Source of the DNA: an archaeon | Lineage (GTDB): Archaea; Altiarchaeota; Altiarchaeia; IMC4; QMZM01 | Length of the DNA stretch: 8,414 bases | Direction: 5' to 3' | NCBI GenBank assembly: GCA_029933895.1 | Contig: JAOZNG010000001.1 | Location: 1-8,414, forward strand | Shown: positions 5,327-8,414 of the stretch, in pieces | Numbering within the stretch: the stretch's first letter is position 1 | How the letters are laid out: every line of letters starts with the position of its first letter | The notes under the pieces: generated by a model | Databases searched by the model: none | What the model saw: the letters and a program-made list of their open reading frames with translations, nothing else | Told to the model about the DNA's origin: nothing | Translations under genes and position numbers: made by a program

Positions 5327-6502
5327 CTAACAATAGCTCTTGTTCTCTCGTATCCATTCAATCCTGCATTCTCCCTTAATACATGCACAGTGTCCGCAGC
5401 CACAGTCCATTGTTCCTGGAGCACACTCCCCGGTGCAGACTATGCCGCTGCAGCTGGGAGCGTTTTCCCTAAGGAGACATGAGGTCGGATGACAGCACTG
5501 TGCTGGCACGCAGTCAGCATCAACACTGCAACCAGACGTTTTCTTTACGTTGGATAAATCCACCAGCACATACAACGTCCGGATCATCTCCTCCGGCTCA
5601 GGGGAGACCTTCAGAGAAATCATGCTACCATATTCCTCCCCAGAAACCCTATACACCAGATTAACGAAACCGGGTGTGTTCGCTGGATGAAAAAAGCTAT
5701 CAGCCCATAAGGCAGCGAAAGACTCCGCCTCGCTCTCAGTGAAACCCAGAGACACTAGATCACCTTCAAGTATGGAGCCGTCAGGTATCTTGTCGGATAA
5801 GTGAACAACCCTTTTCTCCCTGGGGGAAAGTTCATCCATTATTCCAGCATAGACCCTGGGAGAGAACACATGTGTTCCTTCAGTTGACAGGGATAATATC
5901 AGGTTATAGACGGGATAATCTCCTTTATTCGTTAACGTCGCAGTCATAGAGTCCAAGTCATAGACCACATCAACCCTGTTCTCGAACTCCAGTTCGCCTT
6001 CATAGAACAGGAACCGTTCCCTGACACCAGCCACCTGCAGACAGTCAGCATCCACATTATTTAATGTACCTATTATATCCTGCAGGGGAATGAAACCCGC
6101 ATCTCCTCTGCCTTTAACAACAGAGCAGTTATCAACTATTTGAATGTTCTCCCAGTGCAGGATACTGGGTTTATCAGAAACCGCGGGAGGGTATGTATCA
6201 GTGGGTTTTCCCTTCCTGAAGGATACCACAACATTAAAGGGTTTTTTGTTTTCTGAGTGTATGTATATCACTGGTTGCCGGACCATGTGAAGCTGCTTCG
6301 GCCTGCCTGTCAAGAAATATGATTCACTCTCAGGGCAGCCGGCAAGCACACCCCACTCATGCAGTTCAAAACCTTCCAAAGGAGGCAACGTGGAGGATAC
6401 AGAGGCTGAGGTAGTAGAACATGTGGAGGTCGCCGAATCATCCACATACTGCAAACACCCGCAGAGAAAAAAAAGAATGATGAATGAGGTTCTCCCGTCC
6501 AT
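5327..6502 (-). CDS. Exported lipoprotein with a HEWG-type body and a C-terminal 12-cysteine module
   Basis: A 391-residue protein. Residues 1-16 form a short signal ending in a lipobox LCGC, so Cys16 would be lipidated. A Ser/Thr-rich linker follows (23-39). The body carries FELHEWGV (45-52), VRQPVIYIHS (74-83), RFLFYEGE (163-170) and LGFTESEAESFAALWADSFF (252-271). This order resembles a family of uncharacterised bacterial proteins (planctomycetes, myxobacteria) that I recall having HEWGT, METPVIYFY, FLFYRG and a WRDSWF-like segment; its function is unknown. Residues 325-379 form a disulfide-type module: C-x5-C-x4-CC-x4-C-x8-C-x4-C-x3-C-x6-C-x4-C-x-C-x4-C, with one extra Cys at 369. The start at 6502 is preceded by GAGGT with six-base spacing, one base after the DUF4139 stop, so it belongs to that operon. 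Probably anchored outside the membrane. Confidence 0.8.
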   Translation of the reverse strand: MDGRTSFIILFFLCGCLQYVDDSATSTCSTTSASVSSTLPPLEGFELHEWGVLAGCPESESYFLTGRPKQLHMVRQPVIYIHSENKKPFNVVVSFRKGKPTDTYPPAVSDKPSILHWENIQIVDNCSVVKGRGDAGFIPLQDIIGTLNNVDADCLQVAGVRERFLFYEGELEFENRVDVVYDLDSMTATLTNKGDYPVYNLILSLSTEGTHVFSPRVYAGIMDELSPREKRVVHLSDKIPDGSILEGDLVSLGFTESEAESFAALWADSFFHPANTPGFVNLVYRVSGEEYGSMISLKVSPEPEEMIRTLYVLVDLSNVKKTSGCSVDADCVPAQCCHPTSCLLRENAPSCSGIVCTGECAPGTMDCGCGHCACIKGECRIEWIRENKSYC

Positions 6503-6503
6503 C

Positions 6504-7931
6504 TCAGTACCTCTTATACCTTATGGTGTAGGTGAGCTTTGCTTCGCTGTTTGCTTTAACGGGCACACGCCACTTAATCACGTTATTGGATTCCTTCACG
6601 TGGTCGACGTTTTCCTGGATAATATGCCAGTCCCCACCGGTTCTCTCAACCACTGTCACAGTGATGTCCTCATCTTTGTGGTTCCTTAGCTCCACCTCCC
6701 AGGTGTACTCATACCACTGCGAGAGAAGATTGAAATCCATCTGCTTTCTCTCCCCGACTATGTCAAACGCCTGGCCGACAAAAATCCTTAAGGTCTCATC
6801 CTTTGGCGTATGATCAATCGAATCCTCGCCAATGAACTGCAGCTTGCCTTCGCTGTCTTCCTTAAAAACCCGCATAATACCTGCAGGCAACGGAATACCT
6901 AGGTTGTTTTCTTCACTGTTTTTGAAGTTCAACACGACATCGACCTTCTTATCCCCAGAAGAAGAGTAACTGCTGCCATACCACCACCAACCACGTATGT
7001 CATCATACACATACTCCTTCTCCACATCCACACCAGATGACTCAAGCAAAGAAACCTGTTTCTGCTCCCTGTCCCTCAACGTAGTCTTCCTCTGCAGGTC
7101 ATACATGTGATACTCGAAAAGAGACTCCTCAGCGAACTGAGACGCTCCGGCCTTAGATACCTCAGCACCATACAACACATCTGCATGGATGCCCGGAGCC
7201 CGCACCCTGTTCACGTCTCCGGCAACCAGCTTCAGGGAAGCGTCCTTGAATGTGGTTCCTGCGTTGTTTGTCACCGTAACCCAGCCGTTCAAGTCAAGGA
7301 GTGAGTCATCCTCGTTGGTTACGAGCACATAATCCGCCCTCCACGTCATACCTGACGTCATATACGAAAGCTCAAGGGTATGATTTCTCTCCTCATCTGC
7401 CTCAATCAGCCACTCAAGGGTTGGCTTGGTGATCAAACCCTCAGGAAGCTCAGGTAAAACAAAGTTGTTGGTTGAGAGAGTCTTTATGTTACCCTCCAGG
7501 TCCCGCAAAATAATCTGGTTCCCTGAGAAACTCAGAAGGGTTCCCTCCACCAATTCCTTCTTGTCGCCGTAAACCTGATACGCAGTAATCTCGTGGTCAA
7601 TGTATTTCTCCAGAATCTTCTGCATATTCACGAGATCATACCGGTAATTCTGCTCCCAGACATCAATATCCCCATCCAATGATTTAAGTTTCACGCTGGT
7701 TGTGTCGATGCCTGAGGCAACACCCCTGTAGAGCACGTCATTCAAACCCTTATGGAGGAACGTATCCCGGCACTCCTTAACAACACCCAAGTTGCTGTTA
7801 TAGACCGTAACCTCCAAATCCCTGGCCTCAGACTCCACCAAAACAGGCTTATTAAGTAGCGTAGAGCTTAACACAATAGAGACCAGGACCACAGCCAGCA
7901 GTCCGGTAATTACCCGGTTATTGATTTCCAT
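6504..7931 (-). CDS. DUF4139-domain exported protein
   Basis: A 475-residue protein with one hydrophobic segment at about 7-26, a signal peptide or N-terminal anchor, so the rest is outside the cell. Near the start is LEVTVYNSNLGVVKECRD (39-56), the strand typical of DUF4139/MucoidyInhibitorA-like proteins. The core signature is YMTSGMTWRADYVLV (190-204), LNGWVTVTNNAGTTF (214-228) and LKLVAGDVNRV (233-243), with GIPLPAGIMRVF (345-356) and LRIFVGQAFD (381-390) further on. The rest looks like beta-sandwich domains. A low-complexity insert GWWWYGSSYSSSGDKK spans 314-329. The molecular function of this family is not established. It follows the Cys-rich gene by 9 bp in the same frame and has no Shine-Dalgarno, only an A-run before the ATG. 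It precedes the lipoprotein gene by 1 bp, so the three form one transcription unit. Confidence 0.85.
   Translation of the reverse strand: MEINNRVITGLLAVVLVSIVLSSTLLNKPVLVESEARDLEVTVYNSNLGVVKECRDTFLHKGLNDVLYRGVASGIDTTSVKLKSLDGDIDVWEQNYRYDLVNMQKILEKYIDHEITAYQVYGDKKELVEGTLLSFSGNQIILRDLEGNIKTLSTNNFVLPELPEGLITKPTLEWLIEADEERNHTLELSYMTSGMTWRADYVLVTNEDDSLLDLNGWVTVTNNAGTTFKDASLKLVAGDVNRVRAPGIHADVLYGAEVSKAGASQFAEESLFEYHMYDLQRKTTLRDREQKQVSLLESSGVDVEKEYVYDDIRGWWWYGSSYSSSGDKKVDVVLNFKNSEENNLGIPLPAGIMRVFKEDSEGKLQFIGEDSIDHTPKDETLRIFVGQAFDIVGERKQMDFNLLSQWYEYTWEVELRNHKDEDITVTVVERTGGDWHIIQENVDHVKESNNVIKWRVPVKANSEAKLTYTIRYKRY
6509..6513 (-). promoter_or_regulatory. Shine-Dalgarno for the lipoprotein gene
   Basis: GAGGT on the minus strand, six bases before the ATG at 6502 and within the last codons of the DUF4139 gene. 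It supports this start, which places the lipobox at residues 13-16. Confidence 0.55.
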
Positions 7932-7940
7932 TTTTTTTAT

Positions 7941-8414
7941 TTAATAATGTTTCTCTTTAACAACGCACTCGTTCATGAAACATATACATTCCCCTCTCCC
8001 ACAGTCCAGAGCGGTTTCACAGGACAAGCTACATGAGATGTTGAAGCAATCAGGTCTATGGTTCATGTTCACGCACTCCCTGGGGTGACAGCACTCGGCT
8101 GGCACACAGTCCTCATCAGTGTTGCAATAGAAACGGGACCCATTAACATTATAACCCTCCATGCACTCCAGGTAGTCTCCATTAATACTCCAGACACAGC
8201 TTCCATTGATGCAGTCGCAGGATGTCTTCTTAAGGCATTCATGCCTCAGCTCCCACTCGCAGGTTGATGTAAGGTTTATTATCTCCGCACTGGTGCCGCA
8301 CAGCTGGCCGTTACATCCACCCACAAGACAGTCTGTATTGTTCATGCACTCTGGTTCGGTTTCATTAAGAGATGGTTCACTGGATTCAACCCCCATGCAA
8401 CGCCACTCACACAC
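7941..8414 (-). CDS. Cysteine-rich secreted-type protein with an eight-cysteine cluster and a 12-cysteine module (5' end outside window)
   Basis: 157 codons are visible and the frame is open to the window edge, so the true start, and probably a signal peptide, lie beyond it. The GTG at the edge is not evidence of a start. There are 25 cysteines. Residues 23-73 look like an eight-cysteine-cluster domain: C-x5-C-x4-C-x4-C (MNNTDC, GGCNGQLCG), then STCEW, EC, and CDCINGSCVW. The opening CEWRC resembles the STCEWELRHEC part of this domain, hinting at an earlier copy upstream. Residues 97-150 form a second module with the cysteine spacing found at the end of the lipoprotein, including CVPAECCHP. 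Several NxS/T sequons are present (for example NGS, NLT, NIS). The pattern suggests an extracellular, disulfide-stabilised protein. No catalytic motif was seen and the function is unknown. It is followed after 9 bp by the DUF4139 gene. Confidence 0.75.
   Translation of the reverse strand: MCEWRCMGVESSEPSLNETEPECMNNTDCLVGGCNGQLCGTSAEIINLTSTCEWELRHECLKKTSCDCINGSCVWSINGDYLECMEGYNVNGSRFYCNTDEDCVPAECCHPRECVNMNHRPDCFNISCSLSCETALDCGRGECICFMNECVVKEKHY

Noticed and set aside
5366..5530. Reading the 12-cysteine module as a zinc-binding domain
   Set aside because: The proteins are exported, the spacing includes a CC pair and irregular gaps rather than paired CxxC knuckles, and the pattern fits disulfides better. 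It is not excluded by sequence alone.
5479..5664. Plus-strand open frame opposite the cysteine module of the lipoprotein
   Set aside because: The peptide has no coherent features, and the opposite strand has the conserved cysteine spacing repeated in another gene.
1..8414. Insertion sequences, CRISPR arrays, tRNA or rRNA genes
   Set aside because: I saw no transposase-like protein, no regularly spaced direct repeats, and no sequence recognisable as tRNA or rRNA on either strand.

Overview
The window is archaeal chromosome. A plus-strand block of archaeal information-processing genes at the left end shows this: the C-terminus of RNA polymerase subunit Rpo7, elongation factor Spt4, the archaeal GTP-dependent dephospho-CoA kinase, and ribosomal proteins S24e and S27ae. 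Further support comes from an Alg7/DPAGT1-type lipid-linked glycan enzyme, an AT-rich archaeal-style TATA element with little or no leader, and a perfect archaeal Shine-Dalgarno sequence. I cannot assign the lineage below 'archaeon with a euryarchaeal-type gene order'.

Layout. (1) Positions 1-1372, plus strand: a tightly packed operon rpo7-spt4-dephospho-CoA kinase-rps24e-rps27ae whose start and stop codons overlap or nearly touch. Two of its genes are very short (58 and 51 codons). (2) Positions 1375-3686, minus strand: an integral-membrane GlcNAc-1-phosphate transferase-like protein (Alg7/AglH type) followed 2 bp later by a CrtI/HemY-like FAD oxidoreductase. This pair converges on rps27ae with only 2 bp between the stop codons. 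(3) Positions 3687-3951: AT-rich promoter-like DNA for the Alg7-like gene plus a Cys-codon-rich reading frame of doubtful status. (4) Positions 3952-5046, minus strand: a GT-B (family 4) glycosyltransferase with its own probable TATA box. (5) Positions 5047-5326: an intergenic stretch tiled by two tiny unproven ORFs and an inverted repeat. (6) Positions 5327-8414, minus strand: an exported-protein cluster. In transcription order it holds a Cys-rich protein (5' end outside the window), a membrane-anchored or secreted DUF4139 protein, and a lipoprotein ending in the same 12-cysteine module as the first gene.

How the genes fit together. The left operon is housekeeping: transcription, translation and CoA synthesis. 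The middle genes look like cell-envelope glycan or lipid work: Alg7-like proteins start lipid-linked glycans on a polyprenyl phosphate, the GT4 enzyme adds a sugar to some acceptor, and the FAD enzyme may act on an isoprenoid (inference from family and adjacency only). The right cluster is extracellular. Its most striking feature is one disulfide-type cysteine module on two otherwise unrelated exported proteins, with a DUF4139 protein encoded between them. This is the best candidate here for an undescribed surface system.
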